In this document: positions 36,536 to 48,200 of the stretch, piece after piece
Layout of the letters: each line of letters opens with the position of its first letter
Position numbering within the stretch: the first letter of the stretch is position 1
Assembly: GCA_023954195.1 (NCBI GenBank)
Contig: JAMLIK010000004.1
Span: forward strand, 1-64,000
Length of the DNA stretch: 64,000 nucleotides
Source of the DNA: Xanthobacteraceae bacterium
GTDB taxonomy: Bacteria > Pseudomonadota > Alphaproteobacteria > Rhizobiales > Xanthobacteraceae
Reading direction: 5' to 3'
Made by a program: the position numbers and the translations under genes
Notes under the pieces: generated by a model
What the model was told of the DNA's origin: nothing
The model's input: the letters and a program-made list of their open reading frames with translations, nothing else
Database searches by the model: none

Positions 36536-37336
36536 GTGAGCATGCGTCCGTTCGATCTGGCCGGACAGGTCGCGCTCGTCACCGGCGGCGGGCGCGGCAT
36601 CGGCGCCGCCATCGTCACCCGTTTCGCGGAGGCCGGCGCGCGCGTCGTCATCGCCAACCGCAGCGCCGACGTCGCCGAGGAACTGGCCGCCGCCCTGAAT
36701 GCGCGCGGGCTGAAGGCCGATGTCGCGCCGTTCGCGCGGCTTGACCGAAACGGTTTGCGCGAACTGGTCGACGGCGTCGCCAGCCGCCACGGCCGACTCG
36801 ACGTTCTGGTTCACAACGCCGGCGGCTGTCCGTGGGCCATGCTCGATGAACTCGATCAGGATAAACTGGACGAGGTGCTGGCGCTCAACCTCAACGCCGC
36901 GATCTGGCTGACGCAGGCGGCCGCGCCGCATATGAAGCGCGCCGGCGCCGGGCGCGTGCTGGTGACGTCGTCGGTGTCGTCGCGCCTGGCGATGGGCGGC
37001 GGCGCGCATTACTCGGCGGCGAAGGCCGGCGTCAATGCGTTTTTGCGCGGCGCGGCGTTCGAGCTGGCGCGTGACGGCATCACCGTCAACGGCGTCGAGG
37101 CGGGGTTCATCGCCAAGCCCGGACGCGGCACCATGAGCCAACCCGCGAACAGAAGCCGCATCGCGCATTTCGTGCCGGTGGGGCGGATGGGCGAGGCCGA
37201 CGACATCGCCTTCGCCATGCTGTATCTGGCCTCGAAGCAGGCGAAATACGTCACCGGCCAGACCATCGTGGTCGATGGCGGCTCGACCTTGCCGGAAACC
37301 GGTTTCGCCGTCGAACGGCAATGGGGAGAGAGTTGA
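36536..37336 (+). CDS. SDR family oxidoreductase (first of two)
   Basis: Classical short-chain dehydrogenase of about 266 residues: TGGGRGIGAAI cofactor loop, NAGG motif (VHNAGGCPW), Ser of VTSSVSS, YSAAK active-site pair, and the C-terminal VTGQTIVVDGG. The GTG at 36536 is 2 bases after the previous stop and seven bases after GAGGTGG; an ATG at 36542 is an alternative. The stop overlaps the next gene's ATG (TGATG at 37334-37338). It probably oxidises or reduces the alcohol/ketone side of the substrate handled by the upstream aminotransferase. Confidence 0.87.
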   Translation: MSMRPFDLAGQVALVTGGGRGIGAAIVTRFAEAGARVVIANRSADVAEELAAALNARGLKADVAPFARLDRNGLRELVDGVASRHGRLDVLVHNAGGCPWAMLDELDQDKLDEVLALNLNAAIWLTQAAAPHMKRAGAGRVLVTSSVSSRLAMGGGAHYSAAKAGVNAFLRGAAFELARDGITVNGVEAGFIAKPGRGTMSQPANRSRIAHFVPVGRMGEADDIAFAMLYLASKQAKYVTGQTIVVDGGSTLPETGFAVERQWGES

Positions 37337-38106
37337 TGCGGCGGCTCGACGGGCGACCGGCGCTGGTCACCGGCGCCGCCACCGGCATCGGCCGCGCCAC
37401 CGCGAAGCTGTTCGCGCGGCACGGCGCGCGCGTGGTGGCGTTTGGCCTCGGCGGCGAGTTGCTTGACGAACTGGCGGGCGATATCGGCGGCCGCGCCGTG
37501 CATGGCGACGTGACGCGGCAGGCCGATATCGACGCGGCGCTGCGCGCCTGCGACGGCCGTCTCGATATCGTCGTCAACGCCGCCGGCATCATCACGCCCG
37601 ATCGGCCGGAGACCATCGCCGACGAGGTCTGGAGCAAAACCTTCGCGGTCAACGTCACCGCCACGATGGCGGTGTGCCGCGCCGCGCTGCCGCTGTTACA
37701 GCGGCGCGGCGGCGCGGTGGTCAATGTCGCCTCGGTCGCGGCTTTCAACGCCAGCCCGGACAGCACGAGCTACGCCGCGAGCAAGGCGGCGGTGGTGTCC
37801 TACACCCGCTCGCTGGCCTATGCCGGCGGGCCTTACGGCGTGCGCGCCAACGCGGTCGCGCCCGGCTGGGTCCGCACGCCGATGAGCGAATATGAAATGC
37901 AACTCGCGGCCGAGAAGAACAACACCACCGCCGAGGCCGAGTTCGCCGCCACCGCCGGCCGCATCGCGCTGGGGCGCATGGCGCGGCCGGAGGAGATCGC
38001 GGCGTGCTGCCTGTTCCTGGCGTCGGACGAAGCCTCCTTCGTCACCGGCGCGACGCTGGTCGCCGATGGCGGCGGCCGCGCGCCGGTGCAAAGCCGCGCG
38101 GTGTAG
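37336..38106 (+). CDS. SDR family oxidoreductase (second of two)
   Basis: Classical SDR of 256 residues with TGAATGIGRAT, VNAAGII, the catalytic Ser of NVASVAAF, YAASK and the closing FVTGATLVADGG. Start at the ATG at 37336, which overlaps the previous stop and follows GGGGAGAGAG; the ATG at 37321 is less likely. Similarity to the first SDR is only at the fold level, so this is not a recent duplication. Last gene of the operon; a family A repeat separates it from convergent gyrB. Confidence 0.87.
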   Translation: MRRLDGRPALVTGAATGIGRATAKLFARHGARVVAFGLGGELLDELAGDIGGRAVHGDVTRQADIDAALRACDGRLDIVVNAAGIITPDRPETIADEVWSKTFAVNVTATMAVCRAALPLLQRRGGAVVNVASVAAFNASPDSTSYAASKAAVVSYTRSLAYAGGPYGVRANAVAPGWVRTPMSEYEMQLAAEKNNTTAEAEFAATAGRIALGRMARPEEIAACCLFLASDEASFVTGATLVADGGGRAPVQSRAV

Positions 38107-38136
38107 CGGCTTCCCGCTTTGGCGGAAATATCGGCC

Positions 38137-38211
38137 GTCATGCCCGGACTTGATCCGGGCATCCATCTTTTTGAAAAACGATGGATTGCCGGGTCAAGCC
38201 CGGCAATGACG
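38137..38211. repeat. Paired-hairpin repeat, family A, copy 4
   Basis: The first hairpin has stem ATGCCCGGA/TCCGGGCAT with loop CTTGA (38140-38162). The second has stem ATTGCCGGG/CCCGGCAAT with loop TCAAG (38185-38207). Between convergent SDR and gyrB genes. Confidence 0.9.
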
Positions 38212-38242
38212 CATCATGGGTCAACCGCGCGTTCTCGCCGCG

Positions 38243-40780
<2,538 letters not shown>

Positions 40781-40900
40781 TCAGGCCATGCAAGATGTTG
40801 AATAAATGGGCATTTTCAACGCTTCTTCAAGGTGGTTTCGGGACTGTCGGCGAGGTTCGCGAAACCCGGCCCGCAAGCCCGGATCGAAGGCCGTCCCGGC

Positions 40901-42034
40901 TCATGTCGCCGGGCGGATCAGCCCGGCCTCCACGGTCAGGATTTCACCGTGCGCGCCGATGTCGGCGAAGGCGGCCGGATCAGCGCCGGTCATCCAGACC
41001 TGGGCGCCGAGCGCGGTCAGTTCCGCAAACAGCGCGGCGCGGCGGCCGGGGTCGAGATGCGCCACCACCTCGTCGAGCAGCAACAGCGGCGTGATGCCGG
41101 TCATCTCGGCGACCAGATTGGCGTGGGCCAGCACCAGGCCGATCAGCAGCGCCTTCTGTTCGCCGGTGGAGGCGTCCTTCGCCGGCATCGCCTTTGGCGC
41201 GTAGATCACTTGCAGGTCGGTGAGATGCGGCCCGTCGAGGGTGCGCCCGGCGGCGGCGTCGCGCGCGCGGCCCTCGCGCAGAGCTGCGCGGTAGCGGTCC
41301 TCCACGGCGATGGCCGGCTGCGACAGCAGCGCGTTCTCGATCCAGCCGTCGAGCGAGATGCTCGCGGAGGGGAACGCCGAGGCGTTGCCACGGGCCGCGA
41401 GCGTCGTCGCCAACCGCAGCATGGTCTCGCCGCGCTGGGCCGCGACCGCGATGGCGAGTTCCGCGGTTTCGCGCTCGACGGCGTCGAGCCAGTGGGGGTC
41501 GGGGCGCGGGTTCTCCAGGAGCCGGTTGCGCGCGCGCAGGCTGCGGTCGAGCGCCGATACGCGGCCGGAATGCTCGCTGTCGAGCGCCATCACCAGGCGG
41601 TCGAGGAAGCGGCGGCGCTCGGAGGCGGGGCCAGCGAACAGGCCGTCCATCGCCGGCGTCAGCCACACCATGCGCAGATGGTCGCCGAACGCCGCCGCCG
41701 ACGTCACCGGCTCGCGGTCGATACGGCAGCGGCGGGTGGCGGCGGCTTCGCTGGAGGGCGCGTCGATGCCGGTTCCCAGCGTGGCGAGGCCGAGCGCGCC
41801 TTCGACCTCGGCGGCCACCGCCCAGCCGCCGCCGCCTTGATTGGCGACGTCCTCGAACCGGGCGCGGCGCAGGCCCCGCCCCGGCGACAGCAACGAGATC
41901 GCTTCGAGACAATTGGTCTTGCCGGCGCCGTTCGGCCCCACCAGCACGACGAGGTCGCGGCGTGCGGAAAAACTCGCCGCGCGATAGTTCCGGAACCCGG
42001 TCAGCGACAGGCGGTGGATGCGGGAAGGGATCAT
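40901..42034 (-). CDS. recF: DNA replication and repair protein RecF
   Basis: SMC-like ATPase of 377 residues that helps load RecA at gaps through RecFOR. Walker [11 protein letters not shown] at 32-41, the signature-like STGEQKALLIGLVLAHA, and Walker B LLLLDEVVAHLDP are all visible, with the coiled-coil arm between. A family A repeat separates it from dnaN, and a 216-base gap separates it from gyrB, so it may have its own ribosome and promoter control inside the cluster. Confidence 0.95.
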   Translation of the reverse strand: MIPSRIHRLSLTGFRNYRAASFSARRDLVVLVGPNGAGKTNCLEAISLLSPGRGLRRARFEDVANQGGGGWAVAAEVEGALGLATLGTGIDAPSSEAAATRRCRIDREPVTSAAAFGDHLRMVWLTPAMDGLFAGPASERRRFLDRLVMALDSEHSGRVSALDRSLRARNRLLENPRPDPHWLDAVERETAELAIAVAAQRGETMLRLATTLAARGNASAFPSASISLDGWIENALLSQPAIAVEDRYRAALREGRARDAAAGRTLDGPHLTDLQVIYAPKAMPAKDASTGEQKALLIGLVLAHANLVAEMTGITPLLLLDEVVAHLDPGRRAALFAELTALGAQVWMTGADPAAFADIGAHGEILTVEAGLIRPAT

Positions 42035-42042
42035 GGGATAGC

Positions 42043-42145
42043 GTCATACGCGGGCTTGACCCGCGTATCCATCGTCCGCGTCGGCGGACATTTCGGAAGA
42101 CCTTTGTTCGGATGATGGATTGCCGGGTCGAGCCCGGCAATGACG
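42043..42145. repeat. Paired-hairpin repeat, family A, copy 5, with insert
   Basis: The first hairpin has stem ATACGCGGG/CCCGCGTAT with loop CTTGA (42046-42068). The second has stem ATTGCCGGG/CCCGGCAAT with loop TCGAG (42119-42141). The joining segment is longer than in the other copies and holds an extra palindromic stretch (GTCCGCGTCGGCGGAC). Located between dnaN and recF. Confidence 0.85.
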
Positions 42146-42208
42146 GTCTTTTACGATGAGGAATCGTGCATTACGGGGGCGTCCCACGAGGGGAAACCAC
42201 AATGACTG

Positions 42209-43327
42209 TCACACCCGCATCGGCATCAGCACGTAGAGCGCGCCCTTGGCGTCGCGGTCGTGCATCAGCGTCGGCGAGCCGGGGTCGGCCAGTTTCATCA
42301 CCGCGACCTCGCCCTCGATCTGCGCCGCGATGTCGAGCAGGTAGCGCGAGTTGAAGCCGATATCGAGCGCGTCGGCGGCGTAATCGACTTCCAGTTCCTC
42401 TGTGGCGCTGCCGGAATCCGGATTGGTCACCGACAGCACCAGCTTGCCGGCGGACAACGACAGTTTGACGGCGCGGCCGCGCTCGCTGGAAATCGTCGAG
42501 ACGCGGTCCACCGCCGCCTCGAAATCCTTCTTGTCGACGCGCAATTCCTTGTCGTTATTCTGCGGAATGACGCGGCCATAATCCGGGAACGTGCCGTCGA
42601 TCAGCTTCGAGGTCAGCACCACGTTGCCGAGCGTGAAGCGGATCTTGCCTTGCGACAATTCGATGGTCACCTCGGCCTCGGCGTCCTCGATCAGCCGCTG
42701 CACCTCGCCGACCGTCTTGCGCGGCACGATGACGCCGGGAATGCCGCTCGCGCCCTTCGGCAATGGCAGATCGACCTGCGCCAGGCGATGGCCGTCGGTG
42801 GCGACGGCGCGCAGCGTTTCGGCTTTCGCGGCGCCGGCGGCGTGCAGGTAGATGCCGTTGAGGTAGTAGCGGGTTTCCTCGGTGGAGATCGCGAACTGGG
42901 TGCGGTCGATCAGCCGCTTGACGTCGGCGGCGGCCAGCGAGAAGGCGTGCGACATCTCGCCGGCGGCGAGATCGGGGAAGTCGCTTTCCGGCAGCGTCTG
43001 CAAGGTGAAGCGCGAACGCCCGGCGCGGATCGCCAGCACGGCGCGGTCGCCGTCGCTTTCCAGCACGATCTGCGATCCGTCCGGCAGCTTGCGCACGATG
43101 TCGTAGAACATATGCGCGGGAACCGTGGTCGAGCCGGCGGTGGCGGTCTCGGCCGCCAGCGTTTCGGTGACTTCGAGGTCGAGATCGGTGGCCTTCAGCG
43201 ACAGCCGGGCGCCCTCGGCGCGGATCAGCACGTTGCCGAGAATCGGAATGGTGTTGCGGCGCTCGACCACGCGGTGAACGTGGCCCAACGACTTCAGCAA
43301 CTGCGCGCGTTCGACGGTAACCTTCAT
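42209..43327 (-). CDS. dnaN: DNA polymerase III beta sliding clamp
   Basis: Ring-shaped processivity clamp, 372 residues, three repeated clamp domains. The start MKVTVERAQLLKSLGHVHRV and NTIPILGNVLI, TLPESDFPDL, ATDGHRLAQV, FPDYGRVIP and the closing LYVLMPMRV are all standard for the family. A longer open frame continues to 43447, but the ATG at 43327 matches the family N terminus. Second gene of the dnaA cluster; 222 bases separate it from dnaA. Confidence 0.98.
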   Translation of the reverse strand: MKVTVERAQLLKSLGHVHRVVERRNTIPILGNVLIRAEGARLSLKATDLDLEVTETLAAETATAGSTTVPAHMFYDIVRKLPDGSQIVLESDGDRAVLAIRAGRSRFTLQTLPESDFPDLAAGEMSHAFSLAAADVKRLIDRTQFAISTEETRYYLNGIYLHAAGAAKAETLRAVATDGHRLAQVDLPLPKGASGIPGVIVPRKTVGEVQRLIEDAEAEVTIELSQGKIRFTLGNVVLTSKLIDGTFPDYGRVIPQNNDKELRVDKKDFEAAVDRVSTISSERGRAVKLSLSAGKLVLSVTNPDSGSATEELEVDYAADALDIGFNSRYLLDIAAQIEGEVAVMKLADPGSPTLMHDRDAKGALYVLMPMRV

Positions 43328-43549
43328 CGCAAACCTGCCCGATCCGAACCTTGAACCGATGTCGTGGAGATGCCGGACGGCCGGAGACGACGCCGCGGCA
43401 AGGGATTCCGCAAGGCCGACGACGGATCGATCAAGGCCGGCCTTCACGGGGCTGGCAGGGTGGCGTGGATATGGCTCCGGTGCAAGAGTTGAAGCGCCGG
43501 AAAAGCCGATTTTTCACGGCTTTCGGCGGTCGGTCGGCCGGTCCGGCCG

Positions 43550-44986
43550 TTACTCCTGCAATTGCCGCTTCAGCAGTTCGACCTCGTCCGACAGCGAGAC
43601 GTCCTTGGCCACCAGCGCCTCGATCTTGCGCACCGCGTGCAGCACCGTGGTGTGGTCGCGGCCGCCGAACCTGCGGCCGATTTCCGGCAGCGAGCGCAGG
43701 GTCAGCGTCTTGGCGAGGTACATCGCCACCTGGCGCGGGCGCACGACGTTGGCGGTGCGCCGCGACGACAGCAGGTCGGAGCGGCTGACGTTGTACTGGC
43801 GGGCGACGACGCGCTGGATGTCCTCGATCTTGATGCGCTTGGGCTCCTGCGGGCGGATCAGGTCGCGCACCTCGCGCTCCGCCATCTCCAGCGTCACCGG
43901 CTGGGCGTTGAGCTTGCTGTGCGCCAGCAGGCGATTGACCGCGCCTTCGAGATCGCGCCCGTTATGGGTGATCGCCTTGGCGAGATAATCCAGCACCGCC
44001 GCCGGCACCTCGAAGCCGGCGTGATGGACGCGGGCGGCGTTGACCCGCGACTTGAGGATGCCGAGCCGCAGTTCCTCGCCGAGCGCGCCCATCTCGACGA
44101 CAAGGCCGCCGGCGAGCCGCGAGCGCACGCGGTCGTCGAGGCTTTCGAGATCCGACGGCGGCCGGTCGGCGGCGATCACCACCTGGCGCCCGGCGTCGAT
44201 CAGCGCGTTCAGGGTATGGCAGAACTCGGCCTGGGTGGACTTGCCCTGAAGAAATTGCAGATCGTCGATCACCAGCACGTCGATGCCGCGCAACGCCTCC
44301 TTGAAGGCCAGCGCGGTGTGCGATTTCAACGCGGCCACGAAGCCGTACATGAATTTCTCGGCGGTGAGATACAGCACCTTGCGCTCGTGGCCCGAGTTGC
44401 CGGCCCAGGTCACCGCTTGCAGCAAATGGGTCTTGCCGAGGCCGACGCCGGAGTGAATGTAGAGCGGATTGAACATCACGTTGTCGCCGCGCCGGCCCTC
44501 GGCCACTTGCCGCGCGGCGGCCTGCGCCAGGGCGTTGGAGCGCCCGACGACGAAACTCGCGAACGTCAGGCGCGGATCGAGCGGCGAGCCGCCGAGCGCC
44601 TCGTGGCTGGCCGAGACCGGCGCGGTCGCAGCCTGACGCAAATCCGGCGCAGCGCGGCCGTTGCCACGCTCAAGGCCGGGACGCGCGTCCACCGCGGCCG
44701 CGAGTTCCTTGGCCGGCGCGACGCTCCGCGTCGCCGCGGTGCGAACCGTGAGGTCGACGCGATGGATCGCCGGAACCTCGGCCTGCCAGCACAACAACAC
44801 GCGGTCGGCATAATGCGTCTGGATCCAGCTTCGCAGAAACTTGGTCGGCACCGTCAGGTGCACGCTGTCGGCCTGCACGCTTTCGAGGTCCATGCGGGCG
44901 AACCAGCTTGAATAGATATCCTCGCCCAAGTTCGACCGAAGACGGCTTTTCACCCGCGACCAGCGATCCTGTTCCATATTCGACAT
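43550..44986 (-). CDS. dnaA: Chromosomal replication initiator DnaA
   Basis: AAA+ initiator of 478 residues. Domain I is [21 protein letters not shown], followed by a variable linker rich in Ala. Domain III carries [13 protein letters not shown] (Walker A), [13 protein letters not shown] (Walker B/sensor) and the arginine finger segment ([12 protein letters not shown]). Domain IV carries the DnaA-box-binding signature [20 protein letters not shown]. The gene heads a dnaA-dnaN-recF-gyrB order, and 1.3 kb of non-coding DNA lies upstream. Confidence 0.98.
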   Translation of the reverse strand: MSNMEQDRWSRVKSRLRSNLGEDIYSSWFARMDLESVQADSVHLTVPTKFLRSWIQTHYADRVLLCWQAEVPAIHRVDLTVRTAATRSVAPAKELAAAVDARPGLERGNGRAAPDLRQAATAPVSASHEALGGSPLDPRLTFASFVVGRSNALAQAAARQVAEGRRGDNVMFNPLYIHSGVGLGKTHLLQAVTWAGNSGHERKVLYLTAEKFMYGFVAALKSHTALAFKEALRGIDVLVIDDLQFLQGKSTQAEFCHTLNALIDAGRQVVIAADRPPSDLESLDDRVRSRLAGGLVVEMGALGEELRLGILKSRVNAARVHHAGFEVPAAVLDYLAKAITHNGRDLEGAVNRLLAHSKLNAQPVTLEMAEREVRDLIRPQEPKRIKIEDIQRVVARQYNVSRSDLLSSRRTANVVRPRQVAMYLAKTLTLRSLPEIGRRFGGRDHTTVLHAVRKIEALVAKDVSLSDEVELLKRQLQE

Positions 44987-46304
44987 TGTTCTTTTTGACT
45001 TTGCTTGGAGAGTTAAGTGTTGAGGCGACGAAAAGATACCATCAGGCGCGCGCGTTCCACGGCGGCGCGTTGCGGATGCATCCCATGGCGCTCACGCGAC
45101 CGGCGCTCGGCGAGCATGATGCCGATGTGATCGCGACAGACCACGACCGCGACGAACTGCGATCACGGCGCGTTGTGATTGCGACGTAGGATGGCGAACG
45201 GATGGAGCTTCAGGATGCGGGGCGGTTCGGCGCGCGGGCTCGCGGTCGGGCCGAGGGCGAGGCCGGCAGAGCGGAAGCGAGAGAGAGCATTTGATGCGTT
45301 GGGCCAGAGATACCGACGCGCATGGAAACCCCCCTTTTGCCATGTTCAGTCATGGCGATGTACGACCGCTTGTTTCGATCGCGCCACGGAATCGCGGACC
45401 TGAGGTCCGGCTCGCGCGGATCGATCGATGCTTTCGCCTTCCGCAAGGCGCGTCCGCCGGCTGCCTTCGCTCCGGCTCGGCAAGATTTTTCCGGTCGTTT
45501 CCCGCGTTGCCGCGCGGCTCGTGACATGAGACGCAAGGCCAGAAAATTGAGACACAGAAATCCCGTTCTCACAACAGGTGTGAGCGACAGTCTGCCGATC
45601 GGTTGAAAAGCGCCGCTTCCGTACATATCGCACGACGTTCAAATCGAAATCGATTTGCACGAGCGTCCCGATTCCCAGATCGCGCTGATCTGAACAACCG
45701 CGGGCGCTGCGGACGCCCATAGAAATACACGACCGCGTGTTTCCCGCAACGCCTGCGATGCCGTCTTTGTCGGCGTCGCGACGGCTTGGCGCGCGCAACG
45801 ATTTGCACGCGGCTTGATGTGCGCAAGCAAGGTTTTGAATCTGCGCGCGGATTCGAAGTCCTCCAGCGGCGTGTCGAATTTTAGTCAGGCCAAAAAGATT
45901 TTCTTAATTCGGTTACAGTCGGTGGCTGCCGACGCGGTTTTTGAAGCGCTTCGTCCTGCTATGTCGATAAGTGATTATCGGCTCGCGCGTTTTTCTGTGC
46001 CGTCCGATCGGGTAACCCTCGCGGACAAACCGGGCCGGCTCGCATGCGCGGCGCTTGCGAAGCGTGCGTCGCAAGAGTCAAGCGCAATGACTTCGCCGAC
46101 GGTCTTGACATGCGATCATGTGGTGTTTGGGAGACTCGACCAAAGCATGATGATCGATCGTGGCCGCGCCCGCGAGATCCGCGCCGCGATGTCCTGGCGC
46201 GCGATGAGACGCGATCGAAGTCGAAGACGTTGGCGTCAGCCGTTGGATTTAGGTCGTTGCATGTCCGCGGGGAGGATCATTCGCTCGACGCGCGGCTCAC
46301 GCGC
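44987..46304. other. Long non-coding region upstream of dnaA
   Basis: About 1.3 kb holds no supportable gene; its open frames have no start sites or family motifs. I find no close match to the DnaA box TTATCCACA on either strand. A moderately AT-rich segment spans roughly 45870-45990, including the perfect hairpin CGATAA-GTGA-TTATCG (45965-45980), and several GANTC sites occur (for example 45837, 45850, 46074, 46133). The dnaA promoter must lie in it. An origin here is possible but not supported. Confidence 0.6.
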
Positions 46305-46334
46305 AAACAAAAAGCCCGGCTGTGCGCCGGGCTT
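46305..46334 (-). terminator. Rho-independent terminator of rpsT
   Basis: On the minus strand the 9-bp stem AAGCCCGGC/GCCGGGCTT (46312-46320 with 46326-46334, 5-base loop) is followed by TTTTTGTTT. It lies 43 bases after the rpsT stop. Confidence 0.92.
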
Positions 46335-46376
46335 GATGAAAGGAAAGCGTCGTCGCGGCGGGGCGCCGCCGGCGGC

Positions 46377-46643
46377 TTACTGCGCCAGCTTGGCGATCCG
46401 GTGCGTGAGCCGCGAGACTTTGCGGCTGGCGGCGTTCTTGTGAATGATGTTGCGCTGGGCCGCCTGCATCAATTCGGGCTCGGCGGCGACCATCGCCTTG
46501 ACGGCGGCGTCGCGGTCGCCCTTGGCGAGCGCTTCCTCGACGGTGCGAACCGCGCCGCGCATCTGGGTGCGCCGCGACTTGTTGACGGCGGTGCGACGGG
46601 CGATCTTGCGCGTCGCTTTCTTGGCGGAGGACGTATTGGCCAT
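46377..46643 (-). CDS. rpsT: 30S ribosomal protein S20
   Basis: Small basic 16S rRNA-binding protein of 88 residues. The N-terminal [22 protein letters not shown] and the C-terminal [21 protein letters not shown] are classic for S20. A strong terminator follows. The rpsT-dnaA neighbourhood is common in this family of bacteria. The upstream 379 bases (46644-47022) hold no other gene I can support; they contain GC-rich inverted stretches and presumably the rpsT promoter. Confidence 0.97.
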   Translation of the reverse strand: MANTSSAKKATRKIARRTAVNKSRRTQMRGAVRTVEEALAKGDRDAAVKAMVAAEPELMQAAQRNIIHKNAASRKVSRLTHRIAKLAQ

Positions 46644-47022
46644 GCTCTCACTGATCCTTCAGCGACCGCCGCCAGCGGCGGGCCGGGCTGATTGACGCCG
46701 GTTGCAATGACGCTCAACGTGCGAAATCGCGCTCGACGTGAAACTGTTTCGGGTTGTTCGGGCATTGCCGCGCAGGACCGTGACGGTCCAGGTCGGCAGC
46801 GCTCAAAGAACAGCGGCGGCAGGATTGCGCCCGCCGCCATCGGCGGTCCTTATAGAGGGCCGCGCCAGCAGCGTCAACGGTGTCGGAGCGCGTGGGAACC
46901 CGAATCGGGCCGCCGGACCGGAGTATTTTCGCTCCGCCGACCGTTGAATTCGGCGCCCGCCCCCGTTATTGCCCGAATTTGTCGCGATGGTCGACCCGGC
47001 CCGAGATAAAGGCAGGTGACGC
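46644..47022. other. Divergent intergenic region rpsT / small membrane protein
   Basis: No gene or RNA is supportable here. It must contain promoters for rpsT (minus) and the membrane-protein gene (plus); I see no unambiguous -35/-10 pair. A few GC-rich palindromes (for example GGACCGTGACGGTCC at 46777-46791) are present. Confidence 0.5.
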
Positions 47023-47340
47023 ATGATTAGAGGCTTCTTTCGTCTCGTCGGCCTTTTGTTGCTGGCGGGGGCCTTTGTTTTTCTGGTCTATGACGGGGCG
47101 CGCTCGATCGCCGATCAGGCGGTGCGGCTGACCCCGCTCGGCGAGTTCTGGAACGACATCCATCAAGGCAGCCAGCAGGCGCTGCGGACCATGGTGGAGG
47201 GCGTCGCGCCGTGGCTGTGGAATGACGCGATCCGGGTCGTCCTCAACCAGCCGGCCTGGGCGGTGATGGGCGTGCTGGGATTGGCGCTGCTCTTGCTGTT
47301 CCGCCCGCGCAAGCCGCTGATCGGCTACGCCCGGAGCTGA
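47023..47340 (+). CDS. Small two-helix membrane protein
   Basis: Protein of 105 residues with two hydrophobic helices ([16 protein letters not shown] near 8-23 and [15 protein letters not shown] near 79-93), a soluble middle loop (about 55 residues, Trp/Ala/Gln-containing), and a basic tail ([12 protein letters not shown]). AAAGGCAGGTG precedes the start, and it lies 86 bases before msrA. Its place next to rpsT/msrA looks stable in related genomes, but no function can be read from it. Confidence 0.75.
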   Translation: MIRGFFRLVGLLLLAGAFVFLVYDGARSIADQAVRLTPLGEFWNDIHQGSQQALRTMVEGVAPWLWNDAIRVVLNQPAWAVMGVLGLALLLLFRPRKPLIGYARS

Positions 47341-47426
47341 GGTCGGCGGCGGCGGTCGATTGCCGTTCGCCCTGCCTGGTCGTACGATGCGGCCGTTCGC
47401 GGTGTCGATCTCGCAAGGAGGAGTCC

Positions 47427-48086
47427 ATGTTTTTCATGCGCAAGACCGTGGAAATGCCGCGCGCCGCCGATGCCTTGCCCGGCCGCGCCACGCCGATCCC
47501 CACCGCCAAATATCATTTCGTCAACGGGCACCTGTTGCAGGGGCCGTATCCGGAGGGGATGCAACAGGCGGTGTTCGCGCTCGGCTGCTTCTGGGGAGCG
47601 GAGCGCCTGTTCTGGGAACTCGGCGACGCGGTTCATGTCACGGCGGCCGGCTATGCCGGCGGCTTCACCCCGAATCCGACGTATGAGGAAGTCTGCTCGG
47701 GACGGACCGGGCATGCCGAGGTGGTGCTGGTGGTGTTCGATCCGACGCGGATATCCTACGCGCAATTGCTGAAGGTGTTCTGGGAAAACCACGATCCGAC
47801 GCAGGGCATGCGTCAGGGCAACGACATCGGCTCGCAATATCGATCCGCGATCTATGCAAGCGACGAGACCCAGGCGAAGGCGGCGGCGGAATCGCGCGCG
47901 GCCTTCGGCAAGGCGCTGGCTTCGAGGGGGCTTGGCGCGATCACCACGGAGATCGCGCCGGCGCCGTCGTTCTTTTTCGCGGAAGATTATCACCAGCAGT
48001 ATCTGGCGAAGAATCCGAACGGCTATTGCGGGCTGGCCGGCACCGGCGTGTCGTGCCCGATCGGGACCGGCGTCGCCGCCAGCTAA
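47427..48086 (+). CDS. msrA: Peptide-methionine (S)-S-oxide reductase
   Basis: Repairs methionine-S-sulfoxide in oxidised proteins. The 219 residues carry the active-site GCFWG with the catalytic cysteine at residue 54, the YAGG and [13 protein letters not shown] segments, the metal-free [16 protein letters not shown] region, and a second Cys further on (GVSCPIG) that can act in disulfide resolution. An N-terminal extension of about 45 residues precedes the core. CAAGGAGGAG lies just upstream of the ATG. Confidence 0.95.
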   Translation: MFFMRKTVEMPRAADALPGRATPIPTAKYHFVNGHLLQGPYPEGMQQAVFALGCFWGAERLFWELGDAVHVTAAGYAGGFTPNPTYEEVCSGRTGHAEVVLVVFDPTRISYAQLLKVFWENHDPTQGMRQGNDIGSQYRSAIYASDETQAKAAAESRAAFGKALASRGLGAITTEIAPAPSFFFAEDYHQQYLAKNPNGYCGLAGTGVSCPIGTGVAAS

Positions 48087-48200
48087 GAATGGTCTGCCCG
48101 GCTTGAATCGGAAGCCAAGGCCGCCTCGGATCTCCCCAAACGCTTTATTAACCCTAACCGGTCCATAACAAGACTTAATCTCGCGGCGAGGATTAAGTCG

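Noticed and set aside
44987-46304. Origin of replication upstream of dnaA
   Set aside because: No DnaA-box cluster could be seen; the AT-rich patch alone is not enough. Recorded as a question, not as a feature.
45814-46443. Open frame of about 209 codons in the dnaA-rpsT gap
   Set aside because: No ribosome-binding site, no family motif and unusual Ser/Arg composition; it also runs into the rpsT end region.
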